Source of the DNA: Melioribacteraceae bacterium
GTDB lineage: Bacteria > Bacteroidota > Ignavibacteria > Ignavibacteriales > Melioribacteraceae
Reading direction: 5' to 3'
Assembly (NCBI GenBank): GCA_035362835.1
Contig: DAOSDY010000002.1
Span: forward strand, 565,692-629,691
DNA length: 64,000 nucleotides
Under the pieces are notes generated by a model that saw only the letters and a list, made by a program, of their open reading frames with translations, was not told where the DNA came from and searched no databases. The position numbers and the translations under genes are program-made. Below, piece after piece: positions 42,276 to 52,229 of the stretch; the first letter of the stretch is position 1; each line of letters begins with the position of its first letter.

Positions 42276-42716
42276 TCATTTTACGGCAGTACATTCAATT
42301 TCGATCATCGCATCGCGGGGTAAACGCGCAACCTGGACTGTTGAACGCGCAGGTTTATGTCCTTCAAATTCCTCCTCGTAAATCTCATTCATTTTTGCAA
42401 AGTCGTTCATATCGGATAGGAACACGGTACACTTAACAACGTTAGATATTTTTGTACCTGAAGCTTTCAGAACTGCTTTTATATTCCGGAATATTCTGCG
42501 CGTCTGTTTCTCAATATCCTTTCCTTCCATCTGGCCCGTTGCCGGATCTATAGCAATCTGTCCCGATAAAAAGATGAATCCATTAGATTCAATAGCTTGA
42601 GAATAGGGACCGATTGCTTCAGGTGCATCGTAAGTTTTAACAATTCTGATCTTACTCTGTGCCGACAGAGGAGCTGCAATTATAAAAATCATAAAAATCA
42701 AGAATGACCGTTTCAT
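42276..42716 (-). CDS. RidA (YjgF) family protein with signal peptide
   Basis: A 146-residue protein. A signal peptide (1-20, ending LSAQS) precedes a complete RidA domain with GPYSQAI, LSGQIAIDPATG and a C-terminal RSTVQVARLPRDAMIEIECTA; the catalytic arginine (ARSTV) is kept. RidA hydrolyses reactive enamine or imine intermediates in the cytoplasm, so the export signal is unusual. It is followed at 19 bases by the membrane protein gene at 41858. Confidence 0.85.
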   Translation of the reverse strand: MKRSFLIFMIFIIAAPLSAQSKIRIVKTYDAPEAIGPYSQAIESNGFIFLSGQIAIDPATGQMEGKDIEKQTRRIFRNIKAVLKASGTKISNVVKCTVFLSDMNDFAKMNEIYEEEFEGHKPARSTVQVARLPRDAMIEIECTAVK

Positions 42717-42750
42717 ATCAACCCCGTATTAATAATTTATGTAATATATA

Positions 42751-43101
42751 TTATTCGAATTCCTTGGGAACTCCGCATATAAACACAAGCGGCTCATCCT
42801 TCGAAAGATTTTTATACTGGTGCATCTCATTCGGAAGAACCAGTGCAAAATCACCTTTCTTCAAAGGCTGTTCCTCACCTTTCTCATTGATCAGTATTCC
42901 GTTTCCTTCGATAATATAGTTCAGCTGCTCATAGTCGTGTTTGTGGTAAGGGGTAAAACCGTCAGGTTCAACCGTAAAGACCCGGAGCGAAAGATTCGGT
43001 GTACCGTCTGTTTTTGATATCGGGATCTGTTTCATCACATTTTTAGCTCCATCCATTGTGACAACATTTTTTCTGACCCCGGATAAATTTATTACTTTCA
43101 T
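42751..43101 (-). CDS. Cupin-domain protein
   Basis: A 116-residue single-domain cupin. The first motif HKHDYEQLNYIIEGNGILI and the second EMHQYKNLS supply the usual metal-binding histidines and glutamate. Typical of small metal-dependent cupins of unknown substrate. Divergent from the SDR gene with 106 bases between. Confidence 0.8.
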   Translation of the reverse strand: MKVINLSGVRKNVVTMDGAKNVMKQIPISKTDGTPNLSLRVFTVEPDGFTPYHKHDYEQLNYIIEGNGILINEKGEEQPLKKGDFALVLPNEMHQYKNLSKDEPLVFICGVPKEFE

Positions 43102-43207
43102 CGCAGTTCCTTATTAAATTACATGAGCAAAATAACATAAATGGTTTGCTTCTTCAATAAAACTATTTTCAGGCGTCTTCTGTTATGATTTTAAAAAAGG
43201 AAATAGA

Positions 43208-44011
43208 ATGGAAAATCTGAAATTAAAATACGGCGAGTGGGCACTAATAACCGGTGCTTCATCTGGAATTGGAAAGGAGTTTGCGTTTAGACTCGCTTCA
43301 CAGGGTATTAATCTTATTCTCGTGGCTCGAAGGAAAGATCTGCTTGAAAAAATATCGGCGATATTAAAATTGGAATATGGGATTGAAGTCATTATTGCGG
43401 CCATTGATCTTTCGGAAAATAACTTTCTGGAAAAGTTAATTGAATCAACCGGCTCAAAGGAGGTCTCAATACTTATTAATAATGCGGGAATCGGTAGACC
43501 CGGTGAATATAAAAACTCTGACCCTGAATATGAGTCAAGGATGATTAAATTGAATTGTCTGGCACCGGGTGTTTTAACAAATTATTTCGGCAAAAAAATG
43601 ATTGTAAAAGGTAAAGGAGCAATAATATTCCTCGGCAGTATTGTTGCCTTTCAACCTACACCGCTTATGGCAACATATTCGGCTACAAAGGCATTCAATC
43701 TGTATTTAGGAAATGCCCTCTGGCCGGAGCTCAAAAAGTACGGTGTGGATGTATTAACGGTTAATCCCGGAAATACATCAACTGAATTTGAAAGAATGGT
43801 GCTTAACGACAATAGTCCTCTTACCAGAAATGCCGGTCAGGTGGTTGATACAGCTTTAAGGTCTTTAGGCAAAAGACCTAACATAGTTGACGGTTTGATA
43901 AATAAATTTCTTACTTTGCTTTCCAGACTGGGACCGCTAAGGTTAATAGTAGCCGTCACAGGATTGATTACAAGAAAACTATACCGGATCAATTTTGCCG
44001 AAAATAATTAA
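43208..44011 (+). CDS. Short-chain dehydrogenase/reductase
   Basis: A 267-residue NAD(P)-dependent oxidoreductase: ITGASSGIGKEFA Rossmann motif, NNAGIG, and the catalytic YSATK near residue 158. The C-terminal ~40 residues contain a hydrophobic stretch (LGPLRLIVAVTGLI), so it may associate with membrane. It belongs to the DltE/SDR group acting on acyl or sterol-like substrates; substrate unknown. It overlaps the next gene by 17 bases. Confidence 0.87.
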   Translation: MENLKLKYGEWALITGASSGIGKEFAFRLASQGINLILVARRKDLLEKISAILKLEYGIEVIIAAIDLSENNFLEKLIESTGSKEVSILINNAGIGRPGEYKNSDPEYESRMIKLNCLAPGVLTNYFGKKMIVKGKGAIIFLGSIVAFQPTPLMATYSATKAFNLYLGNALWPELKKYGVDVLTVNPGNTSTEFERMVLNDNSPLTRNAGQVVDTALRSLGKRPNIVDGLINKFLTLLSRLGPLRLIVAVTGLITRKLYRINFAENN

Positions 44012-44501
44012 GATAGTTATAAGCATAGGGCTAGCGCTTTTTCTTGTCTGGCTTATAAAAACATATCTAATAAATGATGAAAAGGAGATGTACGACGACA
44101 GTTTCGACAGGATGCTTGAGTCCGTAGCAACTGTCCTTCCTGTAGACAATGTTAATGAATCGGTAGAGTTCTATAAAAGGTATTTCGGTTTTACACTGTA
44201 CAGTATCTTTCCTGATGAAGGAGAAGCAACCTTAGCAGTGGTAGAGCGGAAAAAACTTTATGTAATGTTTCAGGACCGAAAAGTATTTAAGGAAGAGAAT
44301 AAAAAATATATCGGCGGTGAAATTGATCCGTCCTTTACACTTCTGATCGATATTGACAATGCTTATGAATTATACGATAGTTTAAAAACAAAACTTGAAG
44401 TCGTTCAGGAACTGCAATTGATGTTTTACGGACAGCTTGAATTTTCGGTGAGGGATCTTGACGGATATATCATTACTTTTTCCCAGGATATAGGAAATTA
44501 A
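43995..44501 (+). CDS. Membrane-anchored VOC (glyoxalase-like) protein
   Basis: A 168-residue protein. An N-terminal hydrophobic helix (about 4-22) is followed by a VOC fold: VATVLPVDNVNESVEFYKRYFGF at about 46-68 and a C-terminal FSVRDLDGYIITFSQ. The usual final metal-ligand glutamate is replaced near TFSQ, so metal binding is doubtful. It starts with a TTG inside the SDR gene. The 3' end overlaps the convergent permease gene by four bases. Confidence 0.72.
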   Translation: MPKIIKIVISIGLALFLVWLIKTYLINDEKEMYDDSFDRMLESVATVLPVDNVNESVEFYKRYFGFTLYSIFPDEGEATLAVVERKKLYVMFQDRKVFKEENKKYIGGEIDPSFTLLIDIDNAYELYDSLKTKLEVVQELQLMFYGQLEFSVRDLDGYIITFSQDIGN

Positions 44502-46189
44502 AAATCCTTTTTAAGAGAATAGAGCGCCCCTCTTATTGATAAAATAATTATGAATGCCGATAGTAAAGCAACCGGGATAACCGGATAGAATACTTTTAAC
44601 GGATCATAAGACTGTTGAATCATGATTGAGAGAAAGTACTGGCTGACCGGCTGAAAAAGTAGAATCACAATCAGAAGGATATAAATTATAACCAGCAGGA
44701 ATGTTATTGAAGCGCCCTGCGAAGATGATACACGTATTGCGTTTTTCTCCCTGTAATTTGCAAACAGCCCTCCCATTCCCAGATTAATCAGAATTATAGT
44801 GACAGCAGCAATCAGGTTAATAAGTAGAGCGGAGATTTCAAAAACGAAAAAAAATCTGAAATTAATAAAATAGCTCAATCCGGTGCTGATAAGCAGAATT
44901 AATGTCCCCATAGGAACCAGTTTTTTCCTCAAAAAAAATGAATTATTAACTGGGGCCGATTTAATCTTCCAGAAAGAATATCCTTCCAGACTTATCATCG
45001 GGAAAATAAATCTTAATGATAATGTTGATATAAGGAGCATATTAAAAAGGAATACGGAAAGATAAATCCCGGTCTGAAGATAAAAATTCCCGAGCCCAAC
45101 ATACCTTATCCCCGAAACACTCGAAATAAAAACAATGATCAGGAAACAAAGAACTAGTAAATGAATCCATTGAGCCGGTTCACGTACAAAAACCCAGAAA
45201 TCCTTCTTAAGAATTGACTCTGTTCTAGAATCCATTCTCGATTTTCTTGAAAAATCTAAAAATAAATTACTGTAGTGTCTGTCTCCTTTAAAATCACCGG
45301 AGATTTTAAGATTCAGAAGCCATGTTTTAAAGTAGAGTCTGTTCCCAAGGAAAAGAGCAATAATGAATAAAACTGTTGATAATAATATTTGAGAAATAAA
45401 AAGAGGAATAGCATTAGACAATTGATTAGTAATAAGCCAGTATGAGGATTCGGCCAGCCAGCTGTTCGGCAGATATTTTATTACCGGCGGAAGCAAATCA
45501 TTAAGGTATATATTCCTCTCTATGAACGGGTAATATTTTAAGACTGAATTTGTAAGTTCGAGAGGGGAATTGATAGTGAAGAAAAGAGAGACTATAATAA
45601 TATATAATAGTGCCAGTCCTGTAACCACTCTTCGCGGATTGAATCTGGAGCCGAGCTTCATAAGAATCATTAGAATTATCACGCCTAAAGAGCCGGCGCT
45701 GAATATGAATGGAATGAAATTGCCGATTATGAGCAGCAGCAAATGATCGGTACGCATTTGGAAATATGATGCATAACCGAGCAGAACCGATAAAAGTATC
45801 AGTAATAGAGTCGATGAACTGTAGAAAAAGTTATCCAGAAATTTCAGAATGAATATTTTTACCGGAGTCACCGGCTTTGTAAAAAGAAATCCGATTTCGT
45901 TCGACTTGTACAGGGTTGAATAAGAAACTATTATGTTGCCGATATTAACTGCAAGAAAGAAGATGAAAAGAATTATCGATATAAATTCATGAAGCAGAAA
46001 TAATCCGATTTTTATATCTGTCATGAGGAACTGAATAAGTCTTCGTGAAAAGAAGAAAGCCCCTACCGCGAAACCGATATAGATTAATGAACTCCCGAAG
46101 TTTTTTATTAAGCCCGCAAGATCAAGACGGTCGTTTAACCTTATAAACGCAATGGCTTTGTACTTCAGTATGTGAATAAGCTGATTCAT
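44498..46189 (-). CDS. ABC-2 type transporter permease
   Basis: A 563-residue inner-membrane protein with about 11-13 hydrophobic segments, in two halves separated by a basic cytoplasmic loop (residues ~315-340, RKSRMDSRTESILKKDFWVF). It overlaps the ATPase gene by four bases, confirming the pair. It resembles the permeases of large putative exporters related to YhaP/EcsB type systems. Substrate unknown. Confidence 0.78.
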   Translation of the reverse strand: MNQLIHILKYKAIAFIRLNDRLDLAGLIKNFGSSLIYIGFAVGAFFFSRRLIQFLMTDIKIGLFLLHEFISIILFIFFLAVNIGNIIVSYSTLYKSNEIGFLFTKPVTPVKIFILKFLDNFFYSSSTLLLILLSVLLGYASYFQMRTDHLLLLIIGNFIPFIFSAGSLGVIILMILMKLGSRFNPRRVVTGLALLYIIIVSLFFTINSPLELTNSVLKYYPFIERNIYLNDLLPPVIKYLPNSWLAESSYWLITNQLSNAIPLFISQILLSTVLFIIALFLGNRLYFKTWLLNLKISGDFKGDRHYSNLFLDFSRKSRMDSRTESILKKDFWVFVREPAQWIHLLVLCFLIIVFISSVSGIRYVGLGNFYLQTGIYLSVFLFNMLLISTLSLRFIFPMISLEGYSFWKIKSAPVNNSFFLRKKLVPMGTLILLISTGLSYFINFRFFFVFEISALLINLIAAVTIILINLGMGGLFANYREKNAIRVSSSQGASITFLLVIIYILLIVILLFQPVSQYFLSIMIQQSYDPLKVFYPVIPVALLSAFIIILSIRGALYSLKKDF

Positions 46190-46911
46190 TCTTCATTAGT
46201 CAATTTTATGAATAATTCCTCTAAGTTCCTGTTATTCTCGGATTTCAGCTTTGCTAATGCGGTTAATGAATCATTAAAAATGATATTTCCCTTATTTATG
46301 ATTCCCACCGAAGTACAAATCTCCTCAACAACATTCAGACTGTGGGTCGACATGAAAATCGTAACTCCGTTACCGACTGATTCGGTAAAAAAGCTTTTTA
46401 CGATATAAGCGCTTTGCGGATCGAGGCCGATCATCGGTTCATCCACAATAATCAATTCTGGCTTATGAATAAATGCCGATGCAATAACAATTCTCTGTTT
46501 CATTCCCTGGGAGTATTCTTCGGTTCTTTTATCAATCCAACTTTCAATTTTTAAAAGATCAATCAGCTCATCAATTCTGTCCTTAACAGTTTTTTTTGTC
46601 AATCCGTAAAGTCCTCCGCTGAAATAGAGAAATTCTCTTCCGCTTAGTTTATCGTACAGAAACGGCTGATCCGGTATATAACCGATCTTCTTTTTAGACT
46701 CGATCGGATTCTGCCATACATCATTCCCCTCCAAAAGGATGTTGCCGGAGGTAGGGGAAAGGAGTCCTGTTATCATTTTAATTGTTGTAGTTTTTCCTGC
46801 ACCGTTAGGGCCGAGAAAACCGTACAACTCTCCTTTATTAATTTCAAGATTAATGCCGTTTACCGCGGTAAAGGAACCGTAGTTCTTTTTCAGATTTTTT
46901 AATGTGAGCAT
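46186..46911 (-). CDS. ABC transporter ATP-binding protein
   Basis: A 241-residue ATPase with Walker A GPNGAGKTTT, Q-loop region YIPDQPFLYDKLSG, a signature at EYSQGMKQRI (SQG instead of SGG), Walker B LIIVDEPMIGLDP and H-loop MSTHS. It powers the adjacent permease. The ATPase starts 15 bases downstream of the triple-AAA gene, so the three genes probably form an operon. Confidence 0.93.
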   Translation of the reverse strand: MLTLKNLKKNYGSFTAVNGINLEINKGELYGFLGPNGAGKTTTIKMITGLLSPTSGNILLEGNDVWQNPIESKKKIGYIPDQPFLYDKLSGREFLYFSGGLYGLTKKTVKDRIDELIDLLKIESWIDKRTEEYSQGMKQRIVIASAFIHKPELIIVDEPMIGLDPQSAYIVKSFFTESVGNGVTIFMSTHSLNVVEEICTSVGIINKGNIIFNDSLTALAKLKSENNRNLEELFIKLTNEE

Positions 46912-46926
46912 TGTGATATAATTTAA

Positions 46927-49900
46927 TTAATATTTAACGGCTTGAAGGTCTTCCAGCACAATAGTCTTCAGGTCGTAATCATCAGGATTAAGAATACTCA
47001 GGATTCTCTGTTCCTGGTTACTAATGGCTGAATATAAAATATTCCTGGCTACTTTAGAGTTGGAATAAGACGAACCTTTTTGATGGCTTAATTCGGTAAA
47101 TATTTCGAGTAAAATCTGAAGAGCACCTTCATCCAGATTGTAGCCGTGTTTATCGGCAATTTCGTTTGCAATTGTAAGAAGCTGACGTGGTGTATAATCT
47201 TCGAAATCGAAACGGTGCGGAAAACGATCAAGAAATTGAGGGAATTTAGATGTGAATTGTTTTATGCTGTCTACAGGTCCTTCAAGAAAAACAACAAGTT
47301 TATCCCTGTAGTAATCTATTTTTTTTGCGATAGTTTCGAGCGCTATCAATCCGCTCTCATTATCGTCGAGCAGGAGAGTATAGGCATCTTCAATAAATAA
47401 TGTACCGCCTATCGATTCTTTTATTTTATTTTCGGTTTTCATAATTGTCTGTTCGGGATATGCGCCGATAAGGTCGGCTCTGGAGACTTCGATGAAGTGG
47501 CCTTTTCCCAGGATACCAAGTTCTTTAAGTATTCTGCTGATCAGCTTGGCAACCGTAGTTTTTCCGGTACCGTCGCTTCCAATAAGTAGAGCATTATAAT
47601 TCTTTTCGACAACATGAAGTCCGCGCTCCTTTTTTAACTGGGCTATCTTCGAACCGCTTATTAGTTTAAATACATTCTCCTTAACTTTTTCAAGTCCTAC
47701 GAGAGAATTCAACTGGTCTATATATTCCTGAAGCTTAAGGGGATCCCCTTTTACCTGATATTCTTTTGCATCGGTTCTGATTTCAATAGCTTCTTTTATA
47801 TCATCAATAATTATTGTGCTCAGTTTTTCTTCGGTTCGCACCTCCTGAGGTATATCGGCAATTCTTAATAGCATTTTTTGTTTAACTGAATCGAGAAGAT
47901 TCCTCACAATCCTTGCATTTCCGAATTTCTTATCCCGGTTCTTATATAAGTCGGAGAAATGTTTATTAAGTGCTTCTTCAGCATCCTTAGTAATCGTCTT
48001 CTTTTCATTTTTAAGGGAGCGGAAGACAATTTCCATCAATTCAGCAGGGGAGTAATCATCGAAGGTAATCGATTTACTGAATCGCGACTGTATACCCGGA
48101 TTACTTGCTACGAAAGCTTTCATTTCCTCGGTATAACCTGCTGCAATTACTATGTACTTGGAGCGGTCGTCCTCCATCCGTTTAAGTAGAATATCGATGG
48201 CCTCCTTGCCGAAATCGCTTCCGGATCCGTCCGGTTTTACAAGAGCATATGCCTCGTCGATGAATAACGTTCCGCCGATAGCTTTATCGATAAGTGCCGT
48301 AGTTTTTTCGGCTGTTTGTCCCACATATCCGGCTACCAGTCCCTGGCGGTCTGTTTCAACGAGGTGACCTTTAGTTAGAATTCCAAGAGCCGAAAAGATT
48401 CTGCTGAAAATTCTTGCTACGGTGGTTTTACCGGTACCTGGGTTTCCGAGGAAGAGGTAATGATTTCCGAACTTAGCCCGGAGGTCTTCGCCCTGCTCTG
48501 CAAAAAAGCGGGCAAGTTTTACAAGATCGTTTATTTCTTTTTTAACCGATTCAAGGCCTACAAGATTATCGAGCTCCTTCAGCGCTTCTGAAAGCTGTTC
48601 TTCGTTTATTAAAAGGACTAATTGCTTAGCCGACGTCTGCTGAAGAATCAGCTTGATATCTTCTTCGTTTATTGTATTTAAAATTTCTTTCGTTCTTTCC
48701 TTATCCGGCAGAGTAACGACCCTTTTGCTTAGATTAAGTTTAGCTTCATTTAAAATATTCTTTACCAGCCGGGCATTGCCGAAAGATTTATCCCTGTTCC
48801 TGTAGAGTTTTACAAACTCCTTCTTTAACAATTCCTCGGCCTCAGAAGTTAGAATATATTCATCTTTTTTAAGGTAAAGATTAAAAATCTGTACCATCTC
48901 TTCTGGAAGATAGTCTTCAAAAGTAAATGTATGCGTGAATCTCGATTTTAAACCGGGATTAGAATTAAGAAATGTATTCATTTCCTCCGGATAACCTGCT
49001 ACTATAACAACAAACTCTCCTTTCTTATCTTCCATCCGTTTCAAAATAACATCAATGGCTTCCTGACCGAAATCCTGCGATCCTCCTTTTTTAATAAGTG
49101 TATAAGCTTCGTCTATAAACAGAACTCCGCCAATAGCATCTGTTACAATTTTCTCTGTCTTTTGCGCGGTCTCACCAATATACTGACCAACAAGTGCGGA
49201 ACGGTCCACTTCTACAACATGGCCGGAAGGGAGGATTCCCATTGCCTTAAGAATTTCACCAAGAAGACGAGCAACAGTAGTTTTACCTGTGCCTGGATTT
49301 CCTATAAACACAGCATTAATGGAAATCTTCTCATCTGTCTTCAATCCGTATTTTTTTCTCTCGTTAGTGAATTTGAGATATGCTATAAAATCTCGGACGG
49401 TCTGTTTAATATTGTTTAGACCAATGAAAGAGTCGAGCTCTGTAAGCAGCTGATCGATCGACCTGGCAGGGTCAGTCCTGGCGACAGGTGCCTTGATCTC
49501 CTTTTTCTCCTCAACCTTTTTTGATGGGGGAGATTGAGGAACTTTAAGCTCTTCTTCAGGAATACCTGAATTGCTTATCCCGAAAGTCCTTTCTCCGATT
49601 TTAAAATTATTGATGTAAATCTCAACTTTACCCTGGCCTGTTTCCCACGAGGAAGATCGTTCAGATCCAATCGTCTGCGCAAAAATTACTGAATCCCAGT
49701 CTCTGGGAATATTCAAACGGAAATTGTTACGATGAATCTCAAAATCATTAAGATACCAGACAGTATTACAATTATAGGTCTTATCAGACTTGCCAAGGAA
49801 GGGATTATTAAAAATTACTTCCACACCAATTGCAGACATATTCTTGTTAACGTGACTGTAGAAATTCCTGACATTCACCTTTGCATCTTTAACGGCATCA

Positions 49901-50838
49901 AAAATTTTAATTGAAAAAAGATCCGCATAATCGTTTGGATAAAAAATTGATTCGGATTTTAAATCGAAATCGAACTGGGGAATTATATTCGTATCGGTGT
50001 GTTCATATTTAAGGTCCGTCCCTGTTTTTCTGGAAGGTGATGCATCTTTCTCAAAATCCTCCTCTTCAGTAAGGATAAATTTTTGAAGAGTATTAAAAAT
50101 AAGATTGAATTTATCATTCCCCTTGAATTTACTTTTTAGATTAATTGCCTTCTGGTATGCGGGGCGGAATTGGAAGAGGAGATACATTGATTCAATTTCC
50201 AGTAATTCAGCCTCTACTTTATCTTTCTTAAATCGATCCTGTGACAGGATCTTTTGAGCGGTAAAAAGAGCAAACCAGTATTCTTTTGCTTTTATTGCCT
50301 GCTTTCCGTCGTTTAGAAATTGACCGATATTTTGTTCGTTTAGCCTGAAACTCTCCTGGAACACACTTTTGGCTTTAATGAACCATTCCCTCTGCTGAAT
50401 CAGGGAAGAATCTCGATCCCCGGCAATTTGAATTGCCTGGTCAACTGCGTTGATTGCTTCATCAAATTTTTTTAATCCGGCATAAGCGCGGGCTTTTGTA
50501 ATGTGAGTCCAGCTTAATAACTCTTTTTCTTTCTCTATATTCTTCTCAATATCGGCGATAGCTCCTTCGAAGATGCTCATTCTTGTAAGAAGATAGGCTC
50601 TGAAAAACCTTGTCTTGGCAGATTCACTCTTTAATTCAACTGCGAGGTTAGCATATTCCATCGCTTTGGAAGGATTACCGTTTTCAAGATACGCCCATGC
50701 TGCGCAGATTACCGCTTCACTGTCGTTAGGCCTGAATTCGCATAACTTTACGGCGGCATTCAATGCAAGTCTGTGGCGGCCGTGCCATAAATGATCGTAA
50801 GCCTCGGCCTGTAAGTTATTTAGTTCATCGTTTGTCAT
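46927..50838 (-). CDS. TPR plus triple CbxX/CfxQ-type AAA+ protein
   Basis: A 1303-residue protein. Residues ~1-240 contain TPR-like helical repeats; ~290-420 form a beta-rich domain (NCNTVWYLNDFEIHRNNFRLNIP) of unknown type; then three AAA modules of the CbxX/CfxQ/SpoVK class. Walker A of module 1 is GNPGTGKTTVARLL (~512), of module 2 GNPGTGKTTVARIF (~800) and of module 3 GSDGTGKTTVAKLI (~1090). Walker B is GGVLFIDEAY and GGTLFIDEAY in modules 1 and 2 but GGTLFIEDAY in module 3 (D and E exchanged), so module 3 may be weakly active or regulatory. Substrate unknown; linkage to an ABC exporter suggests a membrane remodelling or secretion role. Confidence 0.85.
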   Translation of the reverse strand: MTNDELNNLQAEAYDHLWHGRHRLALNAAVKLCEFRPNDSEAVICAAWAYLENGNPSKAMEYANLAVELKSESAKTRFFRAYLLTRMSIFEGAIADIEKNIEKEKELLSWTHITKARAYAGLKKFDEAINAVDQAIQIAGDRDSSLIQQREWFIKAKSVFQESFRLNEQNIGQFLNDGKQAIKAKEYWFALFTAQKILSQDRFKKDKVEAELLEIESMYLLFQFRPAYQKAINLKSKFKGNDKFNLIFNTLQKFILTEEEDFEKDASPSRKTGTDLKYEHTDTNIIPQFDFDLKSESIFYPNDYADLFSIKIFDAVKDAKVNVRNFYSHVNKNMSAIGVEVIFNNPFLGKSDKTYNCNTVWYLNDFEIHRNNFRLNIPRDWDSVIFAQTIGSERSSSWETGQGKVEIYINNFKIGERTFGISNSGIPEEELKVPQSPPSKKVEEKKEIKAPVARTDPARSIDQLLTELDSFIGLNNIKQTVRDFIAYLKFTNERKKYGLKTDEKISINAVFIGNPGTGKTTVARLLGEILKAMGILPSGHVVEVDRSALVGQYIGETAQKTEKIVTDAIGGVLFIDEAYTLIKKGGSQDFGQEAIDVILKRMEDKKGEFVVIVAGYPEEMNTFLNSNPGLKSRFTHTFTFEDYLPEEMVQIFNLYLKKDEYILTSEAEELLKKEFVKLYRNRDKSFGNARLVKNILNEAKLNLSKRVVTLPDKERTKEILNTINEEDIKLILQQTSAKQLVLLINEEQLSEALKELDNLVGLESVKKEINDLVKLARFFAEQGEDLRAKFGNHYLFLGNPGTGKTTVARIFSRIFSALGILTKGHLVETDRQGLVAGYVGQTAEKTTALIDKAIGGTLFIDEAYALVKPDGSGSDFGKEAIDILLKRMEDDRSKYIVIAAGYTEEMKAFVASNPGIQSRFSKSITFDDYSPAELMEIVFRSLKNEKKTITKDAEEALNKHFSDLYKNRDKKFGNARIVRNLLDSVKQKMLLRIADIPQEVRTEEKLSTIIIDDIKEAIEIRTDAKEYQVKGDPLKLQEYIDQLNSLVGLEKVKENVFKLISGSKIAQLKKERGLHVVEKNYNALLIGSDGTGKTTVAKLISRILKELGILGKGHFIEVSRADLIGAYPEQTIMKTENKIKESIGGTLFIEDAYTLLLDDNESGLIALETIAKKIDYYRDKLVVFLEGPVDSIKQFTSKFPQFLDRFPHRFDFEDYTPRQLLTIANEIADKHGYNLDEGALQILLEIFTELSHQKGSSYSNSKVARNILYSAISNQEQRILSILNPDDYDLKTIVLEDLQAVKY

Positions 50839-50993
50839 ACAGATTTCAGAATCCGGTATGTAATCTAAGAAATAAATTAAAAAATTCTAATATTATCTTA
50901 AGATGCTCATAATATGGATCACAAAAATATTTTTATGTATGAGGAACATACATTGTATCATTCCGTCTAAAGAATCAAAGTTTGGAGATTGTT

Positions 50994-51641
50994 ATGAAAC
51001 TTAAAATTTCTGTTATACTCATTTTAACAGGATTGCTCTTTTCCAGCTGCACATTCTGGGGAGTGAGGGGAAACGGAAAAATCAAATCCGAATCCCGATC
51101 TGTTAAAGAATTCTACAGAATTGATGCAGCAGGCGCTTATACAATTAAAGTAAGGGTGGGAGAAACCCAATCAATTCGGATAAAAGCTGAAGAAAACCTT
51201 TTACCGTTGATTCGCACTTTTGTTAAGGGAAATACGCTTGTAATTGAGAATAAGAAAAATTTATCCCCTAGGAAAGAACTACTGATCGAAATAACCACTA
51301 TGGAGTTATCATCAATCGAATGTTCGGGTGCCAACGATATCGAAGTTTACGGAATTGATTCGGATAAATTCCAAATCGAGCTCTCCGGTGCCGGTAGCAT
51401 TGAACTTGAAGGTACCACTGATCAGTTTTATGCCGATTTATCAGGTGCAGGCAGCATTGATGCCCGATTACTTATTGCCCGTAAGGTGTTTATTTCGGTA
51501 AGCGGAGCGGCCAGCGCAAATGTTCATGCCAAAGAATATCTGGATGCTTCAGTCTCGGGTGTCGGTTCAATCGATTATTATGGAGATCCGAAGAATACTA
51601 AGACTGATGTCTCCGGTGTAGGCTCAATCAGCAGAAAGTAA
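50994..51641 (+). CDS. Head GIN domain (DUF2807) lipoprotein
   Basis: About 215 residues. A lipoprotein signal ends at LLFSSCTF (cysteine about 19 from the ATG at 50994). The mature protein is a right-handed beta-solenoid with repeated (L/S)SGAGSI(E/D) steps: LSGAGSIELEG, LSGAGSIDAR, VSGAASANVHA, VSGVGSIDYYG, VSGVGSISRK. Such proteins are common in Bacteroidota; role unknown, likely cell-surface. A TTG at 50982 is a less likely start since TTGGAG provides the ribosome-binding site. Confidence 0.87.
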   Translation: MKLKISVILILTGLLFSSCTFWGVRGNGKIKSESRSVKEFYRIDAAGAYTIKVRVGETQSIRIKAEENLLPLIRTFVKGNTLVIENKKNLSPRKELLIEITTMELSSIECSGANDIEVYGIDSDKFQIELSGAGSIELEGTTDQFYADLSGAGSIDARLLIARKVFISVSGAASANVHAKEYLDASVSGVGSIDYYGDPKNTKTDVSGVGSISRK

Positions 51642-51666
51642 ATTCTAAAAATCCTTTCGTTATAGA

Positions 51667-51696
51667 AGCAGAGTTTTACAGGACTCTGCTTTTTTA
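51667..51696 (+). terminator. Intrinsic terminator after the head-GIN lipoprotein gene
   Basis: AGCAGAGT (51667-51674) and ACTCTGCT (51683-51690) form an 8-base stem with an 8-base loop, followed by T6. It separates the lipoprotein gene from purE. Confidence 0.88.
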
Positions 51697-51728
51697 TTAT
51701 CTTTCTTATCAAAATTAGGAAATAAAAT

Positions 51729-52229
51729 ATGACATCCGGAAATAAACCACTTGTCGGTATAGTAATGGGAAGCGATTCAGACATCACAATTATGCAGAAA
51801 GCCGCCGAAGTTCTGAAAGATTTTTCTGTCGGATATGAAATGCGAATCCTCTCTGCACATAGAGTACCGAATAAACTGAAAGAATTTATCAGTCAATCGG
51901 AGAAGAAGGGGATCAAAGTTTTTATTGCAGGTGCCGGACTTGCGGCACATTTACCTGGCGTTGTAGCGGCTTACACTACTTTGCCGGTTATTGGTGTGCC
52001 TCTTAAAAGCGGTGCTCTCAACGGATTCGATTCATTGCTATCAATAGTACAGATGCCTCCCGGAGTTCCTGTTGCAACCGTTGCAATTGATGGTTCTAAG
52101 AATGCTGCTTTGCTGGCATTGCAGATTCTTGCTACGAAAGAGGAACTGATCGCAGATAAATTAAAAGATTATAAAAAGGAGATGGAGAGTACTGTCCTTC
52201 AAAAAGATGCAGAGCTGAATAAGATCTAG
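51729..52229 (+). CDS. purE: N5-carboxyaminoimidazole ribonucleotide mutase
   Basis: Class I PurE of purine synthesis. The start GIVMGSDSDITIM, SAHRVPNKL and GAGLAAHLPGVVA are diagnostic. Length 166 is typical. The partner purK is not nearby. Its stop overlaps the convergent cation transporter stop by four bases. Confidence 0.95.
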   Translation: MTSGNKPLVGIVMGSDSDITIMQKAAEVLKDFSVGYEMRILSAHRVPNKLKEFISQSEKKGIKVFIAGAGLAAHLPGVVAAYTTLPVIGVPLKSGALNGFDSLLSIVQMPPGVPVATVAIDGSKNAALLALQILATKEELIADKLKDYKKEMESTVLQKDAELNKI

